Shown here: in pieces, positions 46,441 to 57,400 of the stretch | How the letters are laid out: each line of letters begins with the position of its first letter | How positions within the stretch are numbered: position 1 is the stretch's first letter | Source: Chlorops oryzae | Taxonomy: Eukaryota; Arthropoda; Insecta; Diptera; Chloropidae | Direction: 5' to 3' | Assembly (NCBI GenBank): GCA_020466095.1 | Contig: CM035806.1 | Location: 165,434,371 to 165,498,370, forward strand | DNA: 64,000 nt | Position numbers and translations under genes: made by a program | The notes under the pieces: model-generated | What the model saw: the letters and a program-made list of their open reading frames with translations, nothing else | Database searches by the model: none | What the model was told of the DNA's origin: nothing

Positions 46441-47488
46441 TAAAGAATTCACGCTACTCACGTCTCACCCATATGTTTAAGGGCCTCAATGACAGAATCC
46501 TCACGACTGGCTGAAGCTGCATACAAAATAAGCTGCCTTTTCCGGGAAAAATTGAAAAGCGCTTAACATGCAATAAATATAGTGACATGAAGTTCCGACA
46601 AATCGCTTGCATCCCGCCAATGAAATTCAATCAAACTCATATCAATATAGACTCACTTGTTGCAATGATGCCAAAAAAATTAAAATTTAAAAAACAGAAA
46701 AATCAGAAAATTCGAAAAATAAATAAAGGAAAATTGTTCTCATGAAAGCGCGAAATGAAAACTTTATTAATGGAGATGTACATATTTTAAATCATCATTA
46801 TAAATGAAAGCAGAGGGTCGATAAGCCTGATGGATTAAAGGATTATGTCCGGTGAAAAATATTAGAAAATAAAAGAATATATCTCTTTAGGACCATAACA
46901 TTAAACTTCTGTAAGGATATTAGCGTATGTACTTTACGAATGTCCCGCTTCAAAAGTCGTAGAAAAAAAACCGTCCAAAGGAGCTCGTAACATTCGTTAA
47001 TGCATTCACGAATACATTCGCATGTTGGTACAGCGGTATATGTACCCTGCAGAAATTTCAACTAGTGCTGTACTAGTACTTTACTATTACAAAATCCACC
47101 AGTGCTAGGTCCTTTCTATACCCTTTTGCCCATATAAAATTCTGTAGAAATTCAGTATAACATCTGTACAGGAAGGCAATAGTGCAGTATGCAACAGAAT
47201 TGTTCTAGTACTTTTAAAGGCGATTGGATAAATTTACACCAGTTAAATACTAGTAGTGTTTACGGGAAAAATGTACCAGAATTGTTGTTTTTTTTTTCAT
47301 TTTTCTTTAAGCACATCATGGGGAAAAACATTTATGCTCAGTAACTATCGATTGATGAATTTTAATGAACGCATATGAATCATTCCAATTATCACAAGTA
47401 TACTTTTGGTCGGAAATTTTCCAAAAATTGCACTGGTATTTCTAGTTCTGGTGAAAAATACTTAGTTTTTTTTCACATAATTGCCCAC
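46441..47488. other. Intergenic, no gene seen
   Basis: 47055-47260 holds ACTAGTAC/GTACTAG motifs in both orientations, suggesting a decayed foldback. No gene recognised. Confidence 0.4.
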
Positions 47489-48570
47489 ACAGAGAAAAAA
47501 CCAACTAGAAAACTGGTTAAATCAAAAGGAAAAACATACAAAACGGCTTCAACAAGGAATATTTTTAATTTAACAATTTTTCTTGTTGTAAAAAATAAAG
47601 ATTTTCCTTTTGAATCAATCATATTTCAGGTTGAATTGACATGATAATTTTCAAAAATGGATTAAAATTTAAATTGTTGAACCAACCACGGACATAATTG
47701 AAATGACAAGATAATTTTTAAAATAAAAATAAAAATTTCTAAAATACCTAATGTGTTTCCACATAGTGAATTAACTATATGCATTAGAGCTAACGCAGAT
47801 ATTTAATCACTATCGTTTCCACTTTCAGATTGGGTATTAACTAATCAGCTGATTTTGTTGGAAGCTGCTGTAAAATATGTGAAAAATACCCCTTTCTTAT
47901 AGTTTGCCAGATATAAACGATATATGAATATATTACATTCTTCATTTGATTTCAATGTCTGAAAAAAGCTTAAATAATTTTTTTTACGCCTTGGTATTTC
48001 CATTTTCAATTTGATTTTTATTTCAGCGGTTCTTTTAATTTGACAGAACGGTTGAAATTTTACGTACTTTTCTATTCAGGGGTGCAATTTTTCGTAACCT
48101 TCGCAAGCAAGTCCAAATGCAGCCATGCTGTTTTATCTGCGTTAAATTTTAATGCATGCATTGGTGAGGTGATTAAATCCATATTTTTGTATGAGTAATC
48201 ACATTTTTAAACATGCGTTAACGAGATAATGCACTATGTGGAAACATGGTATAAATTTCAAAACAAATTGAATTAACGTTCAAAGCAAATTGGCCTCTGC
48301 TGAACATAGCCCCAAAAATATCCATCGGATGGACTTCATCCGATTTTGTCACTCCGTTGTGATATGACTGCTTCCGCAATGCTCAAAAAGTTCTAAGATG
48401 AATAAATATCTTATATGTCCTATTTTATAAACCAAATGAGAATTATACCGAACTTAAATAAATTTAACTAACCATTTTATTTTTGAAATTTTTGTTCTGC
48501 TCGATAATCAAAAGGACTGTGAATAACAATGCGCTCTTTTAAAAAAATCATGGTAAAGTTCGTTCAGTGC
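47489..48570 (+). repeat. R4 dispersed repeat, interrupted copy
   Basis: Begins at CACACAGAGAAAAAACC and runs through ATCAAAAGGAAAAACATACA, TGAATCAATCATATTTCAGG, CATCGGATGGACTTCATCCG and GACTGTGAATAACAATGCGC to GTTCGTTCAGTGC. The 503-bp element at 47747-48250 is inserted in it. The uninterrupted relative is at 51733-52312. Confidence 0.8.
47747..48250. mobile_element. TIR element inserted in R4
   Basis: The left CCTAATGTGTTTCCACATAG and right ...CTATGTGGAAACATGGT ends are inverted (TGTTTCCACATAGTG core), with TA on both outer sides. The other R4 copy lacks this insert, which defines the borders. Confidence 0.75.
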
Positions 48571-48799
48571 AACTGGAAGACAAAGACAAAGCGAGACACA
48601 GCCATAGACTGGACTGACTCAAGTCAGTCCCTCATGTTAATGGTACTAGTCCCTCATAATTCCACATATTATATAATGCATTCAACTGACTATTTTAACC
48701 AGGACCAGTCCGCAAAACGGCTTCATTCTGGGTCCGGGTTTAGGCTAGTCAAACAAGGAAAATAAAAAACCAATTTCTTAGTTGGTTTTCTAACTTGAT

Positions 48800-48935
48800 A
48801 AAAGGTTCATTTACAGGCTACCCTTAGACCAATCCGTTTATTACCGACCACCGGCTAGCCGAATTTTTTTGGGAGTGAACTGATATAATATAACCGGTAG
48901 GATTTGGACCGGTTAAAGGCCAGTCCTTCTTACGA
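48800..48935 (-). repeat. R5 dispersed repeat
   Basis: Reverse-orientation relative of 37535-37670: the minus strand reads TCCAAATCCTACCGGTTATA, TCAGTTCACTCCC, GGTCGGTAATAAACGG and GGTAGCCTGTAAATGA. Confidence 0.65.
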
Positions 48936-49367
48936 AATTGACCGGCAGGGTACATTCATCCATAGATATGTGCATAGGTGGAGAGGACATTAAAGTGCTT
49001 TGGTTTTGCTCCGGAATGTTTTTTTTTTCTTCCGTTTCTCATAATAAATTGCAACGCAGCTTGATTTGTACATAATAACTATGTGTCTTAAGCTGCTGCT
49101 ATAAGAGGACTTTATCCTTATGCTTAATGCTTGCGATGTTTCGGCTTTGGTTTTTTTTTTCTCTCTTTTTTTCTTCTGCTTCGTATGATTCCGATACGCA
49201 TTATCAGACGCTGATGCGACGCTAGCTGGAGATGGCAGAGCAATTTGCATGCCGGATGTGCACTTCGCTTCGCATAAAAAATGAACAAATTTTGCTTTTT
49301 ATTTGTAAAAATTTTTTTTTCTTGTTTTTTGCTTTTATTGATAGGATGTGTTGTTGTTATTTTCTCT

Positions 49368-49420
<53 letters not shown>

Positions 49421-50787
49421 GTCTTTCTGTGTGTCGCTTTCTCTCGTTTCTGCTTTCTTGCGATTTAAGGCTTGTTTTATTTGCAGTGCTTTACGTGTCA
49501 TATATATATTTACAACGAGTCACATGTGATGCGAACAACAACAACAACAAACAGTGAAGCAACAATTTGCTTTTAGCCTTTAATGGCGACAGTAATTTTA
49601 TGTGAGCAGCAGTTGCTTCCGCTGCACTCAAATCGTCCGACCGATTGTGATGTGTGCATGTGTGTGTTTGTGTGCTCAGCATCGCAGCAACTATCCATCG
49701 GATGGCGGCAATCATTGTCCCCTCGTACTCTCCTCGTGGCCGCGTGGCCATGTTGCGGCGTACAGTTCGGCAGCGAAGCGAATTGAAGCAACAAGCCATC
49801 AATAAAATCGTCATATATTAATTTTTATACGGAATTGATATGCACGAATGTTAAGTTCCAAAGTGTTTCACAATTTTTATGGCTGAGTTGCATGAGCTCG
49901 CTCCTGGCCATACATTCGGTCTCCCTTGCGCTCGCTCGCCCATCCTTACCCTCTCTTTCTGATGCTTGCTCAAACCCTTCGATCGTAACATGTGTGTGCA
50001 TGTGTATTATGGCAATTTTCCCCACTTTTCCTTTACATTCATTTTGTATTTATTTTTCATTTTCACTTTACTTTTTATTTCTCTCATGTTTTTTTGGATT
50101 TTTTTTTTATATTTTTTTGATTTAAAAAAAAAATTTTTTTTTTTTTTCACTTAATGACGGAAAAAGAGACAGCAACGACGGCGACGTTACTGTATAAATG
50201 TGACTGGCAGGCGCGAAATGAACATGAAAATTTTATTAGGTATGCAAATGTGTCAACTTCATTTAAATTCGTAGGCACTTGTTGCTTTACACGGTCGCAA
50301 TCCACACCGAAATGGTGGCAATGGCGTTGAATGCGTTCCAATGGACGGACGATGGATGGTGATGGGCGAGGGCGGGCGCGGCGCGAGCGCTGGGAAAGTG
50401 TGTCGGGATGGGAGAAAGAGGAAAAAAAATACAAAATCCAAACTGAACGTGTTGACACGTGGGCGTACGCAGGTGGGCCAGCAAATCATTGAAGAATTTC
50501 AGGCTAAAGTAATTATATAGTCAAATGCGAGGCGAGAGCTTCGGGCTTATGCGATTTCCGTGTTTGTTGTTCCACTGTCATCGTTCCGCCCGCGCAACCA
50601 ACTGTTGCTGTTGCAAAGGCTGGGAAAAGCCTTTTGATGGACTTTTAAGTACTTACAACTTATCGCGTTAATGTGTGAAGGGAGTTTGCCTTAGAATTTT
50701 TTTTTTTTTTTTTGTTAACATTTTTGAAAGTATTTAGTTTGAGGTATTTTATTTGGTGTTTATTTTTTATTTTACTTTTTGTGTTTC
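48936..50787. other. Intergenic, GC-richer block and CT microsatellite, no gene recognised
   Basis: (CT)n is at 49364-49416. 49580-49800 and 50260-50620 are GC-richer than their surroundings, with many overlapping short frames. None is recognisable. Mixed A/T runs at 50097-50148. Confidence 0.45.
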
Positions 50788-50855
50788 CCATGGTGCGAGG
50801 TTCGATTCCCGGCAGAGGAGAAACGGAGTGTAGTGTTCCAAAGCCTAGCACTGGT
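50788..50855 (+). repeat. tRNA-related SINE fragment, plus strand
   Basis: CGAGGTTCGATTCCCGGCAG contains a good tRNA B-box, followed by AAACGGAGTGTAGTGTTCCA and GCCTAGCACTGG. The A-box half is absent; T-rich sequence precedes it. Confidence 0.65.
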
Positions 50856-50880
50856 AATGTGTAAGTGCATGTCTTTTTAT

Positions 50881-51025
50881 TAGTGTGCCCCTAACATGCG
50901 ATTTTTTGAAAAACCAATGCTAGGCTTGGAACACTACACTCCGTTTCGCCTGTGCCGGGAATCGAAACTCGGCACCTGAGATCACAAGAGGATAGTACTT
51001 ATTCTTTACGCTATCTCAGAGCCAC
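50881..51025 (-). repeat. tRNA-related SINE, minus strand
   Basis: The minus strand starts GTGGCTCTGAGATAGCGTAA, carries GTTTCGATTCCCGGCACAGG and ends ATCGCATGTTAGGGGCACAC. It faces the plus-strand fragment at 50788-50855, so the shared ~60 bp form an inverted repeat. Confidence 0.72.
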
Positions 51026-51732
51026 GTACTATATGCATAAAAGCAGGCGCTTTGCAAAGTAAATCCATCATGAGGGTTTATAGGATATGGTCTTCAATTA
51101 AGCAGAATATTTCTGTTTATTTCCGTTTAGAGTTTGTCCTTAACCAGACGAATAAGTAAAATCTTGAACGCATATTCAACGATATATAACTGGGAAATTG
51201 GAAATGAGCTGTCAAAATTTTTATGGAAAAAACTCAACGAAGCATTCTAAATTTTTTCCTCTTAATATTTCCTTCGCAAAAAAAGTAGAAAGCTTTTTCG
51301 TAAAATATCTTCGGACTGATCTTCACAGTCCATCGAGCGTGACAAACCTAAAAAGGGAGGTGAAATGGATTTGAGCCTTAATTTGAAAAAGGATCGAACT
51401 CTTATATGAATAAACATAAGTGTTGCGAAGTGCATACGAAAGGTCGGAAAACTAGCGAAGACATTTTGCGAGCCTGAATGAATCCCACTACTGCAATCGG
51501 AATTGGATATAATGAATTATTTTTTGCACGTCCTGTTCATTGTATCCAAATTGTTCGTATTAGCGAGATTGAATGTTTTTCTCATTATTTAAATGTCCGT
51601 AGAGAGAAATTTCGGGCCCGGGGGGATATTTTTTCGAGGGCCCTATCACAAAAATGTTCGACCAAATAAAAAAAAAGTGCCATGCCAATTGTGGGCCCCT
51701 TCAGAAAGTTCGGTCTCGGGGGAAAATCCTGC
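51026..51732. other. Intergenic, no gene seen
   Basis: At 51455-51490 the inverted form of a TAGTGGGATTCATTCAGGCT TIR end occurs without a recognised partner. No gene. Confidence 0.45.
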
Positions 51733-52312
51733 ACAGAGAAAAAAATCAACCAGAGAACTGATTAAATCAAAGGGAAAAACATACAAAACGCCTTCAATAA
51801 GGAATATTTTTAAGTTTATCAATTTTTCTTGTTGAAAAAAATAAAGATTTTCCTTTTGAATCAATCATATTTCAGGTTGAATTGAAATGATAATTTTCGA
51901 AAATGGATTTAAAATTTAAATTGTTGAACTAACCACGGACATAATTGAAATGACAAGATAAATTTTAAGATAAACAAAAATTTTCTATAATAAACCCATA
52001 AGAGAAGAACTGTCAAAACAAATTAAATTAACTTTAAAAGCAAATGGCCATAGAGCCCTCTGCTGAACATAACTCCAAAAAATAGCCATCGGATGGACTT
52101 CATCCGATTTTGTCACTCCGTTGTCGTGTCACTGCTTTCGCAATGCTTAAAAAGTTATAAGATGAATAAATATCTTATATGTCCTATTTTATAAACCAAA
52201 TGAGAATTATAACGAATTAAAAAAAAATTAAATCAAACATTTTTCTTTTGAAATTTTTGTTCTGCTCGAAAATCAAAAGGACTGTGAATAACAATGCGCC
52301 AGTTCGCTCAGT
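51733..52312 (+). repeat. R4 dispersed repeat, uninterrupted copy
   Basis: Runs from GCACAGAGAAAAAAATC to GTTCGCTCAGTGTAC, colinear with 47489-48570 minus the inserted element. The terminal ACACAGAG/CTCAGTGT pair hints at a short TIR. Confidence 0.8.
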
Positions 52313-54019
52313 GTACTTTAGCACCCCCCCTATCTTAAGGCCTGATTATTTAGAAAAGTCCCTGTAACAAAAAAGCGTTCACTGCTTTCATCTGTTCATT
52401 ATTTCGTGGATTCGTTATTCCCAGATTCTACTGTATATCAAAAAGCTTCAAAATTTCAATTCGTTTCATACCTTTTCTGGCCTGGACTCCCAAATTTGTA
52501 AAAAAAAAATTTATATTTTTTTTATATATTTTATTTTTTTTTTTTTTTTTTTTGTTACGAGCTCCCGTTGCCCATTCCCAATTCACAATTCCATCAATAA
52601 AAATTTTTTCAAAATTTCTTTCGTTTTTTCCTCTGATGGCAACCCATAAGAAGACATTTGATACTTGCGCCATATAATTTGGTGTCCATCCGATACATTA
52701 TCGGACATAAGGCGTTAACCGTCTGCTCTATCTACCGATTTGATTGATTGCAATAATTTCGATAATGGGAACATAAATTTTCAATTAGCGCTTTGTATGA
52801 GAATGAAATTTTCGTACATTAACTTTATTTGCGCAATTGTGCGAGATACGCACTCACACAATGCCATATAAATTGATTGTTTGTATTTTAACCCGAATGA
52901 AACAACAACCGAGGTAGAGAGCGAGCGAGCGAGAGAGAAAGAGAGAGAGAGAGAAATTCATTTGATTTGTTATCGCATTTAATTTGATATGCACAAATAT
53001 TGTACTTCAATGCTATTTATCTGATTGTCTTCCGAAAAAAGCAAACAAACAAAAAAAATACAAAAAACAAAAAAAAAAATATCCTCGATTGTTTAACTCG
53101 ATATCGTAGTGCATCACCCGATGCGTCCATTCCCGTCGCCCTTGCGCCATCGAACGTTGCCATCGCCATTGCTATATCATCTGCCATTGTGCTCGTCAAT
53201 CGCTCATGCATTTATAATGCGAGTCATTGTTGTCTTCGGAATGCGTTTTCTCATGAATCTGTTAAATTTGTGCCTTTCAAAGCGAGACCGTCCAAGACAC
53301 GAGCATCGCAAATTTAAATGCCGTTGGGTACGTACGGAACTACTCCATGTAAAGGATAATGTAAGTTTGCACATTGCAAAAGTTCAAATACCGAGACTCG
53401 AAAATGCGATTGCGATTGCGAATAAACGAATGTGCATGTATGCACTTGTATATAAAAATTCGTGTGTGTGTGCGTGAGTGCGTGTGTGTGTGTGTACGAG
53501 TATCGTAAGGCTCTGGCATTATCTGAGGGCACATTGTGCATGGGGAAACACCTTCGCAAGGCAAACAATATGCTACAGCATAATAGGAATTAGAGTACGG
53601 ATAGTCTTCACTGCGAAATATACACAAGCACAAACGATGGCACACGAACGCGTACGAAGCGTACGAAGCGTACGCATACTAGATGATTTGATACATCACT
53701 GAAATCAGAATGAATTAAGTTAATTACGAACGCAAATATTTAAACAATTGCATCAATTTGTTGGCATCATCTTCGACGAACGTAATGGAAATTAGTGCGA
53801 ATCGCTTGCACACATGGCATGATGTCCTTGCGCAAATAGAATTCAGAATGAAGCTTATTGCTTTAGGATATTATGAAAATTCAATGGATTCGGAAAACTT
53901 TGCCTCTTCGATGAGATTGATGTTGCTTTTTTTTTTTAATAAATTTTTTCTTTGGTTCTTATTCTTCAAAGGACACTCGCATGCATGGTTTTTTTTTTTT
54001 TTGTATTCAAAATGGCTCA
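52313..54019. other. Region downstream of the ppk-type gene, no other gene recognised
   Basis: T tracts at 52530-52552, (GA)n at 52915-52955, TG/CG-type repeats at 53461-53495 and GCGTACGAA repeats at 53648-53675. The overlapping frames at 53.0-53.7 kb (up to 122 residues) are not recognisable. Confidence 0.5.
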
Positions 54020-54025
54020 TTTATT
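54020..54025 (-). terminator. Candidate polyadenylation signal of the ppk-type gene
   Basis: TTTATT on the plus strand reads AATAAA on the transcript strand, 194 bases past the stop codon. It is the first exact hexamer I saw downstream. In AT-rich DNA such a match is common, so the call is modest. Confidence 0.45.
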
Positions 54026-54218
54026 GCAGTTCTTATAAATTTCTATCATTCGGGATATACAACAATTAACACGATTCGTATTTCCAGAAAGAAATCTCTT
54101 ACTCAAATTATCGTTCCATAGTCTGTTGGTCTGAGAACCAACGCACCTATTACTGGCAAAAAAAAAAAGTAGAAGAAGTAGACGAAGAAAAAGAAGATGG
54201 AGGAAAAACACTTCCTGT

Positions 54219-54471
54219 CTAGGCATACTTCGGAGAACCGTTTATGTTCGCACCTTCCTTGCGGTTCTTGTGTCTCATTTTGAGATTGGTTATCAAACGT
54301 ACGGTGCAAAAGTATATGATCTCGACGATACTCAGTGTTGATACGCCCATGAAGAGACCCAAGAGACCGCCGCAATTTGCAAGGAAATCTGTTGTACCAT
54401 AGAGCTCCGAACGTTTCGATGTTAGAAATTGTGCTTCCTTGAAGAAAATCGAGAGACGCGATAGCTTCTCA
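54219..54471 (-). CDS. ppk-type gene, exon 9 (TM2, C-terminus, stop)
   Basis: The acceptor is GATTTCAG|T. It encodes LSIFFKEAQFLTSKRSELYG, then TDFLANCGGLLGLFMGVSTL and SIVEIIYFCTVR. The GVS filter motif lies in TM2, and a basic 25-residue cytoplasmic tail follows before TAG at 54221-54219. Confidence 0.96.
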
Positions 54472-57400
54472 CTGAAATCGAATCGAACGGAAGCAAGGAT
54501 TAATCGAAATGATTTTTGGTATTTTAAAAATATTAATGGGATTCAAGCAGGTGTGCAATTTTTACGTTTGTGCAAATTTTTTTTGTATGGAGAAAACATT
54601 CCGCGGCGGGGCAAATATTGAACATCGATTTTGATGGGTATAAAAAATTGCGCCATGTTATCGCAAAAGTTTTGCACTCCTGTTCTTCGCAGGGTCATTC
54701 ATACAAAAGGGTAAAAATTTGCACACTTCAATTTCCACAGTGAATACCACTACTATTTTTGTTTTCGTCTTTTTGGAAATCTTTTTTGATTCTTTAAATC
54801 TTGGAAAATTGTTTTTTTTTTTTTTTGAAATTTTTCTTTTACCCAACATATTGACTGGCTGAGCTTGAACGTCGCAATGCATTCGAGATCGCATTGTAGT
54901 CAACGTCGGCCTGTGAGATCTCAGCCTCGTAGGCGATGGATGTGCACGATGGGAGGCAATTGCATTCGGTTTCGCCACGGTAATTTTCACCCGACGTCTT
55001 GGCACCCTGATTGAATTCGTTCAGCAGTAGTTCATCTTCGGCATCGTTGATGCATTTAACGTTGCCAGCACCGCAAACGGGAATTTTATCATGTCCTGCA
55101 AAGCAATCGAGATTGATTATATATACGAGGATTATGGAGGATTATGTTATCTTCTTCTAGATCTCTAGAATGATTGACCTACTTGGCATCGAGAATTTAA
55201 CGCAGCCACATTTGGTCTGAGTGAAATTCGCAAGGCATTCGAGTTCACAGTTGCTTTGTGTGTAAATTTGAAAATAGCGCAAGAATCGTTCGTGCTGAAA
55301 GTAACATTGTCGCCTGCAAAGGAAATAAAAAAAAACAAATTTTCGAAAACCGTTCAGTATGTTCCCAGCACACGTCGACAGTTATTTAAATAAGTTGTGG
55401 TACAATGGAAACAGAATCCCTCGATTGTGCTCACCTATGCGGCTCGTAGTGCTTCAGGCCGTCAGATGTTGTAATGATTTTCGGTCGTATCGATATCAGT
55501 ACCTCCTGATCGAAGGGAATTCGAAAGTATTGCTTGGTCACCTGAGCTACCTCGCCGGGAGTATGCAATAAAATCTATGGGAAATAAAGATTTCAAAATT
55601 TTGTGTGATTGCGACCCCTGTGGGGGCGATACAATCAACTTCCCAAAGGAGAAAATTTCAATCGAATATGACACGGAATCTAAAAAAAAATTTAAAAATT
55701 TTACACTGAGAAAATTTTTTTCACAAAACTAAAAATAAAATTTTAATTTATATTTTCAGTGTATTCGCAGTTTGACGCGAATCAAAAAGTTTTTTTTTTA
55801 AATACCTCTAAGTATTTGTTGTAATTTTTTAAAATTTTACACTGAGAAAATTTTTTCACAAAACTAAAAATAAAATTTAAATTTTTTTCAGTGTATTCCC
55901 AGTTTGACGCGAATCAAAAAGAGTTTTTTTTAAATACCTCTAAGTATTTGCTGTCATTTTTTTCTATTTTTACACTGAGAAAATTTTTTCACAAAAATAA
56001 AAAAAAACTTTAATTGTTTTTCTCAGTGTATTCGCCAATTTAAAAGATTTTTTTTTAAATACCTCTAAGTATTTGGTGTCATAAAAAAAAAAAAAAGTTT
56101 CAATCTAATTGGATGGAACAACAGTGAGATTTTCAACAAAATTGCTCTCAGTATTGACATGCTGCGGTAAACGTGCAAAAAAGCCATTTTTTAATAAACA
56201 AAAAAAAACGCGAAAATCATTGGAAAAAGCGTAAAAAATTATGGTTTTTGTATTTAAAAATGTTATATCAAAATAAATGAAGTAGTCGTTTTAATTGCGT
56301 ATACTTGATATACGTATAACATTGCTCATACGTCGGGTGAGTTGCACGTTTACCGCACCATGTCATTACTGAGAGCAATTTTGTTGAAAATCTCACCGTT
56401 GTTCCTTCCAATTAGAATGAAACTCTTTTTTTTAAATGACAGCAAATACTTAGAGGTATTTAAAAAAAATTTTTTTAATTGGCGTCAAACTGCGAATACA
56501 CTGAAAAAAAATTAAGTTTTTGGTTTTTTGAAAAAAATTTTCTCAGTGTAAAAATTGTAAAAATATTTTTTAGATTCCGTGTTATATTATCAATTGGCAA
56601 ACGTTTGTTTCATCTTCCTATCTTATTTAGTTTTTGAGATATAAAATTTGAAAAAAAGGCTTACTAAAAAAATAATTTTCAAGGATATCTCAAGGACTTT
56701 TCGAAATAGAACACTAAAAAGTCACATCCCCACAGTGTGTGTTTTTAGATGCCACCTATCGAAAAATCAACAAAACTTCAAAATCCCTTTCAGGGTGCCG
56801 CATTCCGCCAGACCCTTTATTTATTACCGCTTTAGTCCTTTATTACGATTGATAACGCACCAGAGCTATAAGAGAGTTATCACTATCCACTACATTACTT
56901 CTTGAAAAAACAAAATGAAGCTTGTAGTTTTTAGGTACGAGCTTCGAAGCTGATGATGCTGAGAACTTTATCAATTCTGAATTAAACGATTACGCATCGA
57001 CTGAGACCAGTCTCATCTATATCACGTACGTCGTTCACGAGATAATCAAGACGAAAAAATCCGAACGAACATACCCAACGCAAGAACTAGGGAACTCACT
57101 TAATCGGCCCTATAACATTAACCTTCTCTGGGAAGTTGAAAAAAAAAATATTCAAATATCCTGCTTAAGAAGATTTCAAGATTCTGATTGCAAGTATACT
57201 CGAACCTTAAATCCTTGCACTGGACCCCGGCATAAGTTATCAAAGTCCATCTCTTTACCATTCAATACCAAATGCAGTCCGGCATTTGCTCCCGGAGCCA
57301 AAACACGATTTGGGAATGTATCCGGATCAGATTTGACGCTGTAACCGTCTTCTAAATTCCAATCAGTGGAAGAAGGATAATCAGACGATGACTCAAGGGT

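Larger units (their letters stand above)
55575..57205 (-). other. Intron 5 of the ppk-type gene (1.6 kb), repeat-filled
   Basis: Nearly the whole intron is R3-family repeat. It has three tandem ~135-bp units at 55703-56100, a large palindrome centred near 56260 and an R3 copy on the plus strand to about 56820. Small introns elsewhere in the gene (87-180 bp) show how far this one is expanded. Confidence 0.75.

Noticed and set aside
47375..47644. Coding exon shared with 51593-51835 (similar SKGKTYKT...RNIF translations)
   Set aside because: The similarity comes from the R4 repeat. The frames start outside it, and one is cut by a stop soon after; no start or domain is shared.
50788..50855. Functional tRNA gene
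   Set aside because: Only the B-box half is tRNA-like; no acceptor stem or anticodon arm pairs can be drawn.
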